46,822 nucleotides of DNA from Thermomucor indicae-seudaticae (GCA_000787465.1 JSYX01000256.1:1-46822), one strand, 5' to 3'. Shown: positions 11,763-24,000, numbered from the stretch's first letter. Translations and numbers: made by a program. The notes: generated by a model not told the origin, from the letters alone.

Positions 11763-12877
11763 ATGACACTACCTCTTTTTACATCTTTTGGGAGTCTGAT
11801 CATTGACGACATTCGATATCCTGATGGTACCGAGCAGCGCAACATTCTGGGTGGTGCCGGCATTTACGCGGTCTACGGTACGGTTCTGTCTTTTCAATAG
11901 ATCAAGGACAACGCTATTGAAATATCAAAAGGGATGAGGATCTGGTTCGAGCCGCCAGAAACACGCAAGATTGCTTACATTGCGCAGGAAGGTTTCGATC
12001 ATCCCGAATCGGTTACCGAGCAACTGACCCAACTCGAGATAACGTTGCTACGTAAACGACATGCCAATCAGCATACGACGCGCGGACTCAACATTTTTGT
12101 GGGCGACAATGACCATCGGTATGTTCTGCCGACTCCAACTCGCTTTTTTCAAACAACAAAACTGAGAATACCTACCAAGTGACTTTGAGTACATTTATCC
12201 AATCATACGAACAACAGCTCTGGATCCACCCGACGACTGGGTGCCGTCTATTCAAGCCATCCACTTGATTTCTTCGCCAGAGCGCGCGCTGGAGCTCGTG
12301 CAGCAGTGGCGAGAACGCGGTGGTACGCAAGCGGCATTTGTCTGGGAGCCTGTACCATGGTCTTGTCGCCCAGAGGCAAGTTCTCTTGGCCAACATCTCT
12401 TTCCACTCATTTCGCTTACATCCATAGTAGTGTCTGGAAGAGCTCAAAGTCTCGGCACAATACGTCGACGTCCTGTCTCCTAACCACGAAGAAGCAGCTG
12501 CGTTGCTGGGCCTGAGCACCGAACAGGTGGCTGCTGATGAATGCGCAGAACGATTGAGAAACGCAGTTGGAGAAAAAACGCAAGTGGTCGTGCGCGCTGG
12601 GCGACAGGGTGCGTACGCGGCCGGCCACGGATGGGTACCTGCCTACCACGAGCAAGTTACGGACGTCACAGGAGCAGGCAACGCGTTCTGTGGTGGGTTC
12701 TGTGTGGGATGGACGCTATCCGGAGGTGATCCAATAGAGGCATGCTTGTATGGCGCGGTATCGGCAAGTTTTACAGTAGAACAAGTTGGCTTGCCGCCCA
12801 TTCACCCATTCCTGGAAAAAGAAGCGAAGGCACGTCTGGTCACTCTTAGACATAGAATGACTTTAATAAACCACTAG
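11763..12877 (+). CDS. PfkB-family carbohydrate kinase-like protein, MAK32 type (4 exons, 314 aa)
   Basis: Exons are 11763-11877, 11932-12118, 12180-12375 and 12431-12877 (315 codons). The fold is shown by the N-terminal SLIIDDI and ILGGAGIYA strands, HTTRGLNIF, HRDFEYIYPIIR, FVWEPVPWSC, VDVLSPNHEEAA, and the C-terminal anion-hole motif DVTGAGNAFCGG (about residue 250). These match the fungal MAK32/ribokinase-like subgroup rather than a defined sugar kinase. In catalytic PfkB kinases the motif is GAGD, the Asp being the catalytic base. Here it is GAGN, so kinase activity is doubtful. The third intron (12376-12430) starts GCAAGT, a GC-AG intron. Substrate unknown. Confidence 0.85.
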
Positions 12878-13249
12878 ATTATTTCCGTTCGACCCAAGGC
12901 AAATATATGTTTTGTTTAGTCCTCAGATCTGCACATTTACCCCATCCATCTAAATAAGGCTGGTTTTTGCATGTGATTACCTGGCAAATAGGAGGAAGTT
13001 TGCAAGGCTTGATGCGTCAACCTTGATTTGCGTTTTTGCCAAGCAATGATTAGAAAATTGGCCCATGAGGAAGCGCGTTTTACCTTTTTCTCTGCATAAA
13101 AAATATGCAAGATGGGAAGGAGGGGACTTGAGGACAAAGGAGTAAGTCGAAATTGGGGGCTAGCAAGTCTGCGTAAAAGATGAGGAGCCGTTGCCTCTCA
13201 TAATAAATAGAGCTCCTATTGATTCATTGATTTCCTCAATGTTGAAAAC
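12878..13249. other. Intergenic, no gene seen
   Basis: Gap between two plus-strand genes. An AT-rich stretch around 13198-13210 (TAATAAATAG) could serve the downstream gene as a TATA-like element. Nothing else is supportable. Confidence 0.5.
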
Positions 13250-14067
13250 ATGAAGGTACCTGGTGTGAGAGACAGTGGGAGGCTCATCTTAAACTGAAGT
13301 CGTATAACGTACAGATATCTGTGTGCGCTTCTGTACTGTTCGCTGCCTTGTCCCTGGCAGATACCGAGTACTTTGACAAACCACCCGCAGGCGCTGTGTA
13401 TCGCCCTGGATCCCAAGTCGAGTTTCTGTTGGATAAAATGTCGGATGATGTGGACAAAATGATCTATGCCAAGCTATACAGACACGATGATATGCCATCT
13501 GTAGAACGGCAAGAAAGTACGGAAGACGACGACGATGATGATGATAATGAGGACGGTGACGATACCAGGTGAGTGTGAAAACTGCTTAGGAGACCCGAAA
13601 GAGCTGAGAAAGTGTGTAGCACCACCTTGGTCCAGACACTTTATCAATGGTACGGTGGCGACATTAGCGATGATAACAGCGACTTTGTCTTTTACTGGAC
13701 TGTTGAAAATGACGTCTTGCCTGGAAACTACCATGTCCAAATGGAAACGAAACATGTCGATCCAAAAACCCGGCAAGTGTTGGAAGACGAGGACGACGAC
13801 GAGGGTAAGGACAGCGGTGACCAGGACGATCTGACCAGAAGCCGAACATTTACCATCCTGGGCAATGACAACCACAATGTCATGGCGAATGGCACAGTCG
13901 CAAACAACCAGACTCAGGCGAGCAATAGCAGTAACACAGTGGACTGCATGACGATGAAGAGCGCTCACCGCTCAAACAAACCTGACGTCGTGCAGACAGT
14001 GCCTGTTAATACAGACAGAAAACGCGATGCTCTCAAGTGTCGTCTTTCCAAGAGTTTGCCTCCTTAA
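13250..14067 (+). CDS. Small secreted protein with an acidic insert (3 exons, about 233 aa)
   Basis: A two-codon first exon (13250-13255) joins through a 59-bp intron to 13315, giving MKISVCASVLFAALSLADT, a clear signal peptide. The mature part starts EYFDKPPAGAVYRPGSQVEF and later has VFYWTVENDVLPGNYHVQ and SRTFTILGN. This resembles the single beta-sandwich seen in small KRE9/KNH-like fungal wall-associated proteins, which is an inference from pattern. Two Asp/Glu-rich runs interrupt it. The second intron is uncertain: 13556-13612 (57 bp, donor GTGACG) gives 233 residues, while the better donor GTGAGT at 13569 would need a 33-bp intron. Several NxT/S sites near the C terminus suggest N-glycosylation. 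Confidence 0.65.
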
Positions 14068-14312
14068 ACTAGACCAGATACATACCTTTGTTAGCAGTAA
14101 TTTTTTGTTACCAAACCGTAATATATTTTATTACTACGGTTTTCGCGATGTCTAGTTATAATGACGAAGCATGACGCTTGCCTGCTTTGGAGGCTGGCTC
14201 ATATCGTGTCAGTGGCTCCTTTGACCAGAAAAGGCTCATCCTTTCAGACGCTAAACCCAAAAGAGGGTACGTAACTGTGTTCTGATCCAGCAATATATAC
14301 ATATGGCATAAT

Positions 14313-17300
14313 CTAGGAAACCATTGCATCTGAATAGTCAAATTCGAACGGCAGCACCTTCAATGCAGCTTTGGCAAGATAAGCAAAAGTACTGTCCGGA
14401 GAACCTTGCTGAGGTAAATCATAAAATGACTGACGCGCCTTCTCTTTGCTATCTTCGTCACCGCCTGGACGATACTTTTGCCAAAAGTATTCGACTGCCT
14501 GGTCCATGATCAATACCAGGTCAATCATATCGTCCATCATCCGCATTTCTGGGTTCCTCTCCTTGAGTTTGTATATCACCATCAGCGTCTCGACCGCAAT
14601 CTGCCGTTCGGCTGGATCTGCAAACCAGCCCAGAAACCCCTCCACAACCAACGCAAAGTTGAATTCTTCCGCCGTCTTTTCCAGCACCGTCGGATCACGC
14701 GGCAATACATGTTGGTGGATCTTGAGCCCTTGCGAACTGTCCAGGATTTGCCACGTTCGAGGGAAGAATTGCGGAGGCACTCGGTTCAGCGCCCCGTCGT
14801 TCTTGCGCCGACGTAGCCACCGCCCTCTCGAATGAGGAAAAACGCCTCCTTCTTCAGGAGATGCTTTCTTCTTCTCGGTATGGACCTTAAAGTGGCTCTC
14901 GACTATCACCGTCGGACACTTTGCACTGGCTGGACTGTGTGCTTCCTCTGCTGCTGTGGATGCACCTTTCTTTTCTGCGACCATCACAAAAGAATCTCGA
15001 TATCCGACCTGCCGTATTTTCTTGCTGCCCAGACTTTCGAGCGCACTGACTGCCTCTTTGGTTAGGTGCTCTGTAAAGTCATCCTTTGCAGCCACGACGA
15101 CAATCGTCCCCAGAGCAAGCGAATCAATAAACCGTTTGAGGTCCTGGCTTTCCTCTTCAGAAATGTGCGTGTCGAACGATGCTCTTTCCAGCAGCACGTA
15201 GGGACCGCCTCGGTCCATCATAGCCCACAAGTGTATACCACGCGAGTCGGCATCCATACGAACACCATCGATCTCAACCCACGCAAAGTTGCCCGCCGTG
15301 AATCCTCCCGACTGTGCACGTACGACAATCTCGTTATCCTGCGTCAGCTTGTCTTTTCCACCAACAAGCGGCATCCAGTATCCGTTATCGCGAACTTCAC
15401 TTGCACCGCTGTCACACAATAACCCTGGGCCCGACAGGATGCTTCCCAGTAACTGTCGCAGCTCAAACGGCGAGAGCTGCATCAAGTGTTCCACCGCATC
15501 TTGCTCGTCATAACCGTCATTCATACGCCGTATTTCCTCTCTGAGCGCAATGATAATGTAATGCGTTCGCAGCCGCAAAATGCCGTCAAACATCTGCGGC
15601 ATGGTCCGGATAAAGCTGCCCAGGTACATAATGATCTCTTGCACGACTGGGCCCTCGCGGATATCGTCGTTGCAGTGCTCTGAAATCATTTGGCCCAACG
15701 CGTCCGGACTGGTCGGCATCGAGATCAGATACTCCTGTGGCCCAGAGCCGATGCTGACCTGCTTCTGTCTGATCACCAGGTCGGTAATGTTGATCGTCAG
15801 CGAAGGAACAATCTTCCGGAGCAGCCCGGCTGCTTGACGTGCAATCGACCAGTACTGGAGCCGCATCGATTTAAGATACACTTCCTCAATAAGCTCCTTT
15901 ATGGTCGCCTCAAGCTCGTTGACGTAATAGTCGAGCGATTGGCAGGATCCCAGATACTGAAGCAGGTCTATGTGATGAACGTAAGGATGATCAACCGTGA
16001 CGGGTTCAACGTCAAAATAGATGGCCCACTTGCTTACCTATCTGGTCATACAGGTTTACCGAAGCGGCGAGGCTTTCTATAGCCTGATGGAACTGCGAAG
16101 GATCACCAAGTGTAAGAGAGAGCATATCGGGACCAGGCACGTCTGACGCAGCGTTAGCAGGCGATTCAGCACCACTTTGATCCGCGCTACCATCTTGAAC
16201 CCTGACTTGTCGGTTTTCCGGAATCAAGCCATCATCGGCTATTGCGGGCGAGTCAATGTGTGATGCTGCAGCCTTTCTGGCTGCACCTGCCGACGGAACA
16301 GGGCTAACTTCTGGATCCTTGAGCCTAAACTTTGGAGCTGCTTCTTCCAGTCTAGCAAGCGCCTGACTAATTTCCTCAAAGTAGCTTTCTTGGTTCAATC
16401 GATCCAAAGGCGACGCCAGTGACTTTCCTTGGAACGTCATGTTACGGCGCTTGGGTGTCTTGGTGCCCGGTGTGGTTGCTGCCTGCGTCTCGCCTTCATC
16501 ATAACCCAACTTGCGGTGAATCGATCGGCTTCGTCTTCGTTTCGCCGTCCTGTTCGCCACCCGCAAAATGCCCTCCCAGTTCATATCCGGCTGGCATATC
16601 AAGAAATCAAGCGATTCGATATTGCTGGTGCTGACCGACTCGGCTAGCCGACACAACCGCACTCGGACACCACCACATTCGCCGCACCGCAGGTTCATGA
16701 AAAAGTTCAGCAGATTCTTCTTTGACCGATCCGTGGTGCGGCCCACCGTGCCCAGCAGCGCATGGGTCAAGACGACCACCATCGTTGGACGACCGGGATA
16801 AAACCAGTTTTGGCTCGTGAACCGCAATTCGCTCTCAAACACGGATCGCAGATAGTCCGGGTCCGAGTTCAGATAGAACTCTTCATTGTCCATAAAGTTG
16901 GGTGTGAATGCATAAATGTGGCCTTGAATACGGTACAGACGCGATGTGCCTAATACGCCAATTGATCTAACGCACTGTATTCAGAAAACCATTGCGGCAA
17001 AAGCAGTTTTTACTTCTTACCTTTTCGGTCGACCCGTGAGTCCAAGCTTCGCGTTCCTTCCAAGTCCAGCGTAGACATCGACCAATGCTCCTGGACCAAG
17101 TACGGTAATATTCGCACCAATCTCATCCACGGTCTGTGTTTCAAGGCCGTACATGGACAGCGTACTCTGCAATTTGCTGTCCTCTGACAGCAGTACTATT
17201 TGAACAATATGCCGGCGCTTGATCTTTATCGCGTTGAACCGACGACCTAGCGGATCGATTTCCGACGGTGACAGTAAATCTTCCTCCATAAGACAGCCCA

Positions 17301-18938
17301 AGAAATACAGCGACAGTGCCCACACAAGGGGCAAGTTATCGTTCGGCACTCTTGGCTGCGAATGAGGATTGGCCTTTTCCGCTTCAATGTGCGCGGCTGG
17401 GACATAGTAAAGTTCTGGCAACAGTGGAATATGCAGCGTTGCGTCATCACCAGCGGATGATATGGAATGTTTCGATCCACCACCAGGTGAGACAGGTACA
17501 CTCATCGTCATTGAATCAATAATGAGCGGCTCAAGTTTCTGGAGGTATTCTGCGGCTTGCTCCAGATTCCCGCTAAACAGACCGTCCAGCAAAAGATACG
17601 TAAAGAACAGGGGCCATTCAGATTCGATGTTTTCAAAAATCTTGAGCTCGTTCAAGTTGTAGTGTAATCGCGACGTGTCTTCTAGCACAGTCTGATGCCC
17701 GTCTCGTAAGAACCGCTTCCATCCGTAACGCCCTTCTAGCTTTTCCTTGGCTTCCTGTTTACATTGCCGGATCAGTTCTGGGTCGTCGACGGCAAACGCA
17801 GGGAACCCGATAATCGATAGAACGGACCCGTCAATCTCTTTCGAGTTGGATTCGCGTGGCAGGAAACTATGCAGGGTCGTCGAGTTTCGCGTCAATTCGT
17901 CTGGTAATACATGGATGACCTTAACATAGACAGTTTAGCGCAATCGATGTCTCCCACTGGTAAACGGGAATCAATTTACCGAGGATGGCCCGCCACGTGC
18001 CCCGAATAGGTTGACTCCATTCAGAGCGCGCAAGGCAGCAAGTGCCATACCGATCGATGAAGAGTTCAGCTCTGGCTGCCCATGGTTTGACTTGTTCCCA
18101 CGCTCCCAGATCCCGTAATCAGGTGTCCGATAAGCACCTGGATCATCCACCCCTTGTCAATGACCTCTCCTTTTCTCATCTTTTCCTTTACCACGTACGC
18201 TCAATATAGAATACCAAATTCTGAACAAAGTCGACCTCATCTTGAGTATAAATAATCGTCAATCCACTCGTCGTCATGTCCGCCAAAACCAACAAGAACA
18301 GACTCGTCGCGTCAATCTACTAGCGCTGTATCTAGAACATGACTCCTTTTTAAAAGGAACGCTCTAATTTCTTACCTGAAGATGACCCCAATCAAAATCG
18401 CCCACCACAGTTTCACCGTTACTCGTACTATATTTTGCATGAAGCGCGTGTTCGAGCGATTGCGTCTGCTTGAACTTTTCGACCTTGGCTGCCTGCCGCA
18501 TCATCGCAAACAGAAGTCCGCGCATAAGCTTGACCACGGCATGCTCCAATTCGTCTTGAGACCAGGTCAGCCAACCCATTATCTCAAGTTCCCTTTCTCC
18601 CCAGACTTACACGCCCGGCCGTTATCGTTGTCGACACGTCGGTACGCCAGTGCAAGTCCATAAACTGCATAGATCGAGTAGACATTGTCTCTGTTGCATA
18701 CTTTAACAAATGCCATCCTGTCAAAAAAACCCTAACTTACCGGACCCACGCGTCCGTGTAATCACCATGCGTCTATGTTTGATGATGAGTTGATCCTCCT
18801 CTGTCATAGATGGGGTATATACGGTACAGTGATGGCAACAGAGGCAGGGATAAGACCGCTGACAGGATTCTGTTTCGCCAGGATAGTCGCATGAATGGCT
18901 TGATAATAATATTCGAGTCGATCCAAAGAGCGTTGCAT
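14313..18938 (-). CDS. Phosphorylase kinase regulatory subunit, alpha/beta type (9 exons, 1386 aa)
   Basis: Exons in coding order: 18938-18828, 18772-18741, 18690-18611, 18554-18376, 18316-18199, 18137-17980, 17919-17021, 16966-16038, 15967-14313 (1387 codons). An in-frame ATG at 19025 would add 29 residues. The N-terminal half is the glucoamylase-like (GH15-type) domain: [66 protein letters not shown] and [11 protein letters not shown]. The C-terminal half has the family's [13 protein letters not shown] and [13 protein letters not shown] blocks. In animals these subunits hold the catalytic gamma subunit and calmodulin inactive until phosphorylated, controlling glycogen phosphorylase. A Ser/Pro-rich insert (about residues 620-800) is not in the animal proteins as I know them. 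The protein ends DAMVS, lacking the Cys of the animal CaaX box. Start shared with a divergent NSUN4-like gene. Confidence 0.9.
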
Positions 18939-19330
18939 GGAACAAGAATGAGCGAAAGAGGAGGAAAAGGATGACGTTTGGGCTCTGTTATCAAGCTGTG
19001 TCACCCCAACAGACGCCTTGGCCACCTTGTCGAGGCGACCAATCCCGCTTTCGCACGGACATGAACTGATTTGTCAGGCGCTTTTCAGCGCTGGATCTTG
19101 CCAAGTCCGGATAACGCGATAGGGTCCGTGACGCAAAAATCCTTATATCAAGCGTACTGTTATATCAAGTCCTGCGTGATTGCAGAGGTCGACTGATTTA
19201 TCAAATATCACGCTGTATTGCTTGATCAACTCGCCCAGGTCGAGCCTTTTCGGACCTTCCGTATGCGGAAAAATTTGGTCCAAGGTCCGTCAACGCGTTG
19301 GGAGTTGGGGAGGAGCAAATTTCTTCAAAC

Positions 19331-20416
19331 ATGTCCGAGGAAGACCGTAAACCAAACAGGCGGGAGGAGCGTTTGGCACGGAAAAAGGCGGAATCGGCCG
19401 ACAATAAAAAGAAACCTAGCAAAAAGGAGAAGAAGGAGCAGCTTGCGCAGGAAAGACGTGAAGCGACATGGCGCGCATTTCAAAAGTTTTACGAAGAAGA
19501 GTACGGATCAGAACGCTGGCCTCGATTGCTCGAAGCATTACAGAAACCAGTACGCCATTGCATCATGATCAACCCCAACATACGATTGACCAATGACGAC
19601 GACGCGGCCCAATTAAACGAAAAGCTTGCCAGCTTGCCCGATCTCAGGCAACTCGACTTTCTTTCCATTCCATGCTACACCTCCTCGTCCGTTTTCCCTC
19701 GCCCCGAAAAACTGCCCCGGAGCAATCTCACTGACTATTACATCCTGGACGCTGCCTCGGTCCTGGCTACTCAGGCCCTCGATATCCAACCGGGCGACAG
19801 GGTCCTGGATCTGTGCGCTGCACCGGGCGGCAAATCCCTCACCATCCTGCACCAAGGCGCCTCATCTCTGACAGCCAACGAACTCTCCCCGGACAGACGA
19901 CGGCGCCTGCGCCAAGTCATGGAAAGCTACATCCCTCCAAGTGTCTTTCAGGACACGGTCACTGTCACGGGCAAAGACGGAACCAAGTGGTACCAGGAGC
20001 CGGAACAGTACGATAAGGTGTTGCTGGACGCACCCTGCTCCTCGGAACGCCATCTCTTACACGACCCTCAGGAATTTCAAGACTGGACACGCAAGCGCGC
20101 CGACAACAATGCCACGCGTCAGCTGGCGCTTCTCAAAGCTGCGGTCCACTCGGTCTGCGTCGGCGGCCTCGTCGTCTACGCCACTTGCTCCATCAGCTCC
20201 ACCGAAAACGACAAGGTCATCGCCAAGTACTTGAGCAAAGGCAAAATCCCGGTCCAAGTGGTCAGAAGGACTTGGCCTATCGGAGAACGCACAAAGTATG
20301 GATGGATCGTTTTGCCCGACAAGGCAGATGGATGGGGTCCGTTGTTCTTTGCCATCCTGCAAAGAACAGGCGTGTCGAAGCGAGAGGAAGAGCAAGAGGA
20401 AGAGGAAGAATCTTGA
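19331..20416 (+). CDS. NSUN4: NSUN-family RNA cytosine-5 methyltransferase, NSUN4-like (1 exon, 361 aa)
   Basis: This intronless frame begins at the first ATG, 19331; an open frame extends upstream but without ATG. It carries the SAM-binding motif VLDLCAAPGGKS (about residue 158), the DAPCSSERH motif and the YATCSIS motif, which supply the two cysteines of NSUN m5C methyltransferases (the Cys in the TC pair is the nucleophile). The DxPCxxxRH form is closest to NSUN4/NSUN3, which act in mitochondria on rRNA or tRNA. The N terminus is highly basic and charged (RREERLARKK) and does not look like a clear mitochondrial presequence. The C terminus ends in a Glu run. Codon third positions are markedly C/G-rich compared with neighbours. 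It is divergent from the phosphorylase kinase gene. Confidence 0.85.
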   Translation: MSEEDRKPNRREERLARKKAESADNKKKPSKKEKKEQLAQERREATWRAFQKFYEEEYGSERWPRLLEALQKPVRHCIMINPNIRLTNDDDAAQLNEKLASLPDLRQLDFLSIPCYTSSSVFPRPEKLPRSNLTDYYILDAASVLATQALDIQPGDRVLDLCAAPGGKSLTILHQGASSLTANELSPDRRRRLRQVMESYIPPSVFQDTVTVTGKDGTKWYQEPEQYDKVLLDAPCSSERHLLHDPQEFQDWTRKRADNNATRQLALLKAAVHSVCVGGLVVYATCSISSTENDKVIAKYLSKGKIPVQVVRRTWPIGERTKYGWIVLPDKADGWGPLFFAILQRTGVSKREEEQEEEEES

Positions 20417-20528
20417 AGACCTTCCAGGAAAGATCATGCATGTTTCTGTGACTGTTGCAACGCCAGTTTAATATTTTGCTTTTTCCAAGCACCGACTTCC
20501 CGCTTGTTCGACCAACTTCCATTCCCCA

Positions 20529-21314
20529 ATGTTTGGTTGTATCGTTGCAGGACGTCTTGTAAGCTCGTTGTTCAATAAAGAAGCAGCGTCGTGTCGGTAA
20601 CACGTCCCCGCGATAGGTCCAGACCAACCTTCAGCAAGTAGACGTCAACAAGTACATTTTTGAGCTCTCTGACGCGCAAGCGATCAACCATATCGTGGTT
20701 TTTCTTTTGGGAACAATCCCTTTCGATCCCGGATTTGGAGCCACTGTCCACTTTCTATGGCCAAACAAGGATTGGCAGCTCTTGGGCGCGTACGTCTTTA
20801 TCGATTGATGGCCGCCACAGCAAATGCGATGGGCTCAATTTTCTTTTGATCTCATAGTTTATCCAACGACAAGCCAAGTGCCATTTTCCGATTAAAGCAA
20901 AACGGCCAGCAACAACAGCAGCTTGGCGACGATACAACGATGCAAGTCTCAACCACAGCCACGTTGGGTATCTCGATCGAACCAATGGACGTGATCCAAC
21001 AGCAACTGGCCAGTCTAAACAACAACAAAGATACTACATCGATGGACGCCACACCCACCACCACCGCCATCATTCGTCCTTCCACCACCTTAAACCTGAA
21101 CCAGGCCGCCCAGCTGGCGACCCGAATACTGGAGAATCTTTACAACTATGTCATGTCATTTGCCGTGCAGGATTTACCCGTCGGCGCCATCCCACTTGGA
21201 ACGATTACCGAACGAGGCTTTTTGCCAGTCAAGACCTTTCAGACCTGGTACGAGAATCTGACCAGGAAGCTGTCGAACGACCCAAGTTATCTGTCGACTG
21301 AGAAAACGGCATGA
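20529..21314 (+). CDS. OPI10: Hikeshi/OPI10 nuclear import carrier for Hsp70 (3 exons, 219 aa)
   Basis: Exons are 20529-20558, 20617-20789 and 20858-21314 (220 codons). The start MFGCIVAGRLVQTNLQQVD, then NHIVVFLLGTIPFDPGFGATVHFLWP, DWQLLGALSNDKPSAIFRLK, and the C-terminal LATRILENLYNYVMSF and WYENLTRKLSNDP are diagnostic of the family. Hikeshi carries Hsp70 into the nucleus under heat stress by binding FG-nucleoporins; the yeast homologue OPI10 was named for inositol excretion. The central linker is Gln- and Thr/Pro-rich and longer than I expect from the animal protein. It lies 112 bases after the NSUN4-like gene on the same strand. Confidence 0.92.
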
Positions 21315-21395
21315 TGATATCCCCCTCCCTGTCTAATTCCATCCCTTTTTTGTCTTGTAGTAGTACTTTATACATATATAAAGAGACCCCAGCGT

Positions 21396-22912
21396 CTAAT
21401 CTGCTCGAACATGCGATAATTCGATAGCAAATGCGACGGCAAGCTTTGCAAACTCCTTCATATGTTCAAACGACAGCTTGTCAGCGGTGTCGCTCGAGGT
21501 GTGGATGAACTGATTCGAGTCTTCAAAGGTGCTTTCGATAACGAAGCCAGATGGATAACCGTATTTCCGCCACGAGGCATGGTCTATTCCATCCCGTGTT
21601 ATTGGCAGGGGGCCAGGCAAAAAGATCAGGGGAGTAGGTTCTTTACTTACCGCTGCAAGCATAACCACATTCTGTCTCTGCATATGGGATATCGACATAG
21701 GTATCAATGAGCTTCTTTAGGAATTCAGTCAACTAACGGAACCGAAACGATGATCAGCGAATCATTGCTTGTTGCCTTTCTATTTCATGATACTACATTA
21801 CCTCGTCATTCACATAATCCGTCACAAGACCAATCACTTCTTCATGGGGGCCAACATAACCCGTCATATCGTTCTGGAGCATGCCAACGACATGGATGCC
21901 TTCCTGGCTATACGCCTTGGCGACCGCTTGGCTGCCCAGCAATCCGCCTTCTTCGGCGCTATACCAGTGAAACTCGACCGGCCGCTCAGGAATGAATCCA
22001 TTCTGAACTAGGCTACGGAAGGCTTCCAAGATCGTGACCGTACCGCTACCATCGTCCTAAAGTTCGTTACATATGAGTCCTCCTGGTTTGGGAAACCTCA
22101 TCACGCTTCATGCGTACGTCTGCACCCGGGGAGCGGCCAAAGGCCGGAAGCCACATATTCATTGAATCCTGATGAGCCCCAACGATAACAGTTTCATTCG
22201 CGACTTTGTCATTGGAGCCCTCAAAACGGGCAATAATCGAAAATTGGCTCCACTAGGCAGATATAGATATTAGCATGCGTTGCCAGCCAACCGCAAAGAA
22301 GGAAAAGGCTTACTGGGTGATTGAATTCGGCGACAGTAATGCGATCACCCGCAATAGCGGCAATTTCGCGCACTTTGGCGGCCAACCAGCGACACGACTT
22401 GGCGCCCCAAGAAGACTTGTAGTAACGCGTATGGAAACTGGTGAATTTGTCGAGTACCATCCGCATCGACTCTGGGTCCAGCAACTCGAGGAACGGCGCG
22501 ACTTCGTCTTGATAAGCCGGTTCCTTTGGTATCTCTACCAGCAAACTGTTTAATCTTTTTGGGACAAACGATGACGATGATAAAACTACTGACGGGTTGC
22601 TACGACCGGCTTTTCTTCATCCTCTTGATAGTCGGTAATATCCATAAACGGTTGCGAATGACGGACGAGCGTCTCGACCTGCCACTCCGTCAACCATTGT
22701 GCCGGTTCATTCTCACTTCAACCAGGTTAAAATACGCGACGCAAAGCACCGCATAATTAAAGTATCCTTTACCTCCATTTGACAAGTCGACGCGACATTC
22801 CATAATCACTGCTCTTGTCTTGTCGGAAAACATACTGGTCGTCCTCGTCATTCGCCCCGACCAGTGCAATCGCACCAAGACATACAAGCGCTAGCGAACG
22901 GAGAAAGACCAT
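21396..22912 (-). CDS. Secreted leucine aminopeptidase, peptidase family M28 (7 exons, 385 aa)
   Basis: Exons in coding order: 22912-22773, 22715-22590, 22545-22314, 22252-22118, 22056-21802, 21732-21651, 21583-21396 (386 codons). A signal peptide ([20 protein letters not shown]) is followed by a propeptide-like segment with FMDIT. The catalytic domain shows the two-zinc ligands in order: [18 protein letters not shown] (bridging Asp), the catalytic Glu in [10 protein letters not shown], the Asp of QNDMTGYV and the His of SDHASW. The Cys pair in [10 protein letters not shown] matches the disulfide of secreted M28E enzymes. It removes N-terminal, preferably hydrophobic, residues outside the cell. 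It is convergent with OPI10, with only 81 bases between stops. Confidence 0.92.
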
Positions 22913-23880
22913 GCTGGGGGAGGTTGACGTACAAAAGTAAAAAGTAAAAGAAAAGGCGGCCCGGTATCCATGTAACAAATTCGAGTCACCTGACATGTTC
23001 CATATCAGTACCCATAGAAACCGGAAAATATCCGAGCAATGTGTCAAGCAAGCGGTATCCCTCCGTCCAAAACCGCGTAATCCCACTGATGATTGTAATA
23101 GATAGACCTGTGGACTTTGACGCGTGGAATTCGTCTTATCTTTGGGACGAGGTTACGGACAGGCAAGTTACATAAAACTTATGCTGACATTTTTCTTCTC
23201 TTCCTCAAAGATATTCTACTCTACTTTTCATTTCCAAGGCATATAGCTGTCCGTCTTGGCGCCGTCAAGATGGGTCGCTTTCTAATCCCCGTTGGGCGGC
23301 CCCTTCTTTGTTACGGGTGGGGCGTCCGCTTTGTTGCAAGACTGCGTGGTACTGTCACACAGTACGGCGAGAGATCTCAGATCTGATCCCATATTCAGTA
23401 CATATTCAACCTGAAGCGCCGCCATCGCATGAATTTCGCAGAGCCTGCGATTCAAAGCACTAGGCCAAGAAAACCGCCGGCATCGGGTGTTACACAAGCC
23501 ATGCAGAGATATCGCATATTCAACCCAAACAAGAAGACAGCAAAGATGGGGAGAGAGGCATATAGTGGTGACGAGAGGGGGGAGGACAGTGGACAGCAGC
23601 GGACTGGCCCAGAGCTTCTTTTCAAAGAAAACAATGCCAAAGCACGAGAGAAGATGGGGTTGGCATCGCTTCTTTTGCACAGTCGTAAGCATTTCCTGGG
23701 GGGCATTATACTAATGACAACACACACCGACTGCCGTTACACCCGGGTACGCCCAACACCGAGTCAACCAAGGCACTTTGAAGACAAATGTAGACGTCAA
23801 AACTGCAGTGATCCGATAAGCGCTTAGCATCATGGGCAGCAGCAAGCAAATACACAGTAAACTTACCTTTCATAATGTGT
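22913..23880. other. Gene-poor stretch
   Basis: Upstream of the aminopeptidase gene. A 136-codon minus-strand frame (23282-23692) exists but has no recognisable motif and its plus-strand counterpart is equally open. I do not call it a gene. Confidence 0.5.
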
Positions 23881-23916
23881 TAAGACGTCCAAAGAGGAAG
23901 AAGACGTTGCGGGTAC

Positions 23917-24000
23917 GGTTCACCACTTGACTCGACTCGCACTCGACTCGAAAATCTCGAGTTCGCGTCAGGGCAAAACCGACTCGACTCGTGGTGAACC
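23917..24000. repeat. 84-bp inverted-repeat element with GGTTCACCAC ends
   Basis: Ten bases GGTTCACCAC at 23917 are matched inverted by GTGGTGAACC ending at 24000. Between them ACTCGACTCG-type repeats occur several times on both strands. A 14-base direct repeat, GGAAGAAGACGTTG, lies outside at 23896-23909 and 24021-24034, but not directly adjacent. Looks like a small MITE-like insertion. Confidence 0.55.

Noticed and set aside
19298..19330. Upstream extension of the NSUN4-like frame
   Set aside because: There is no ATG in it; the first ATG is at 19331.
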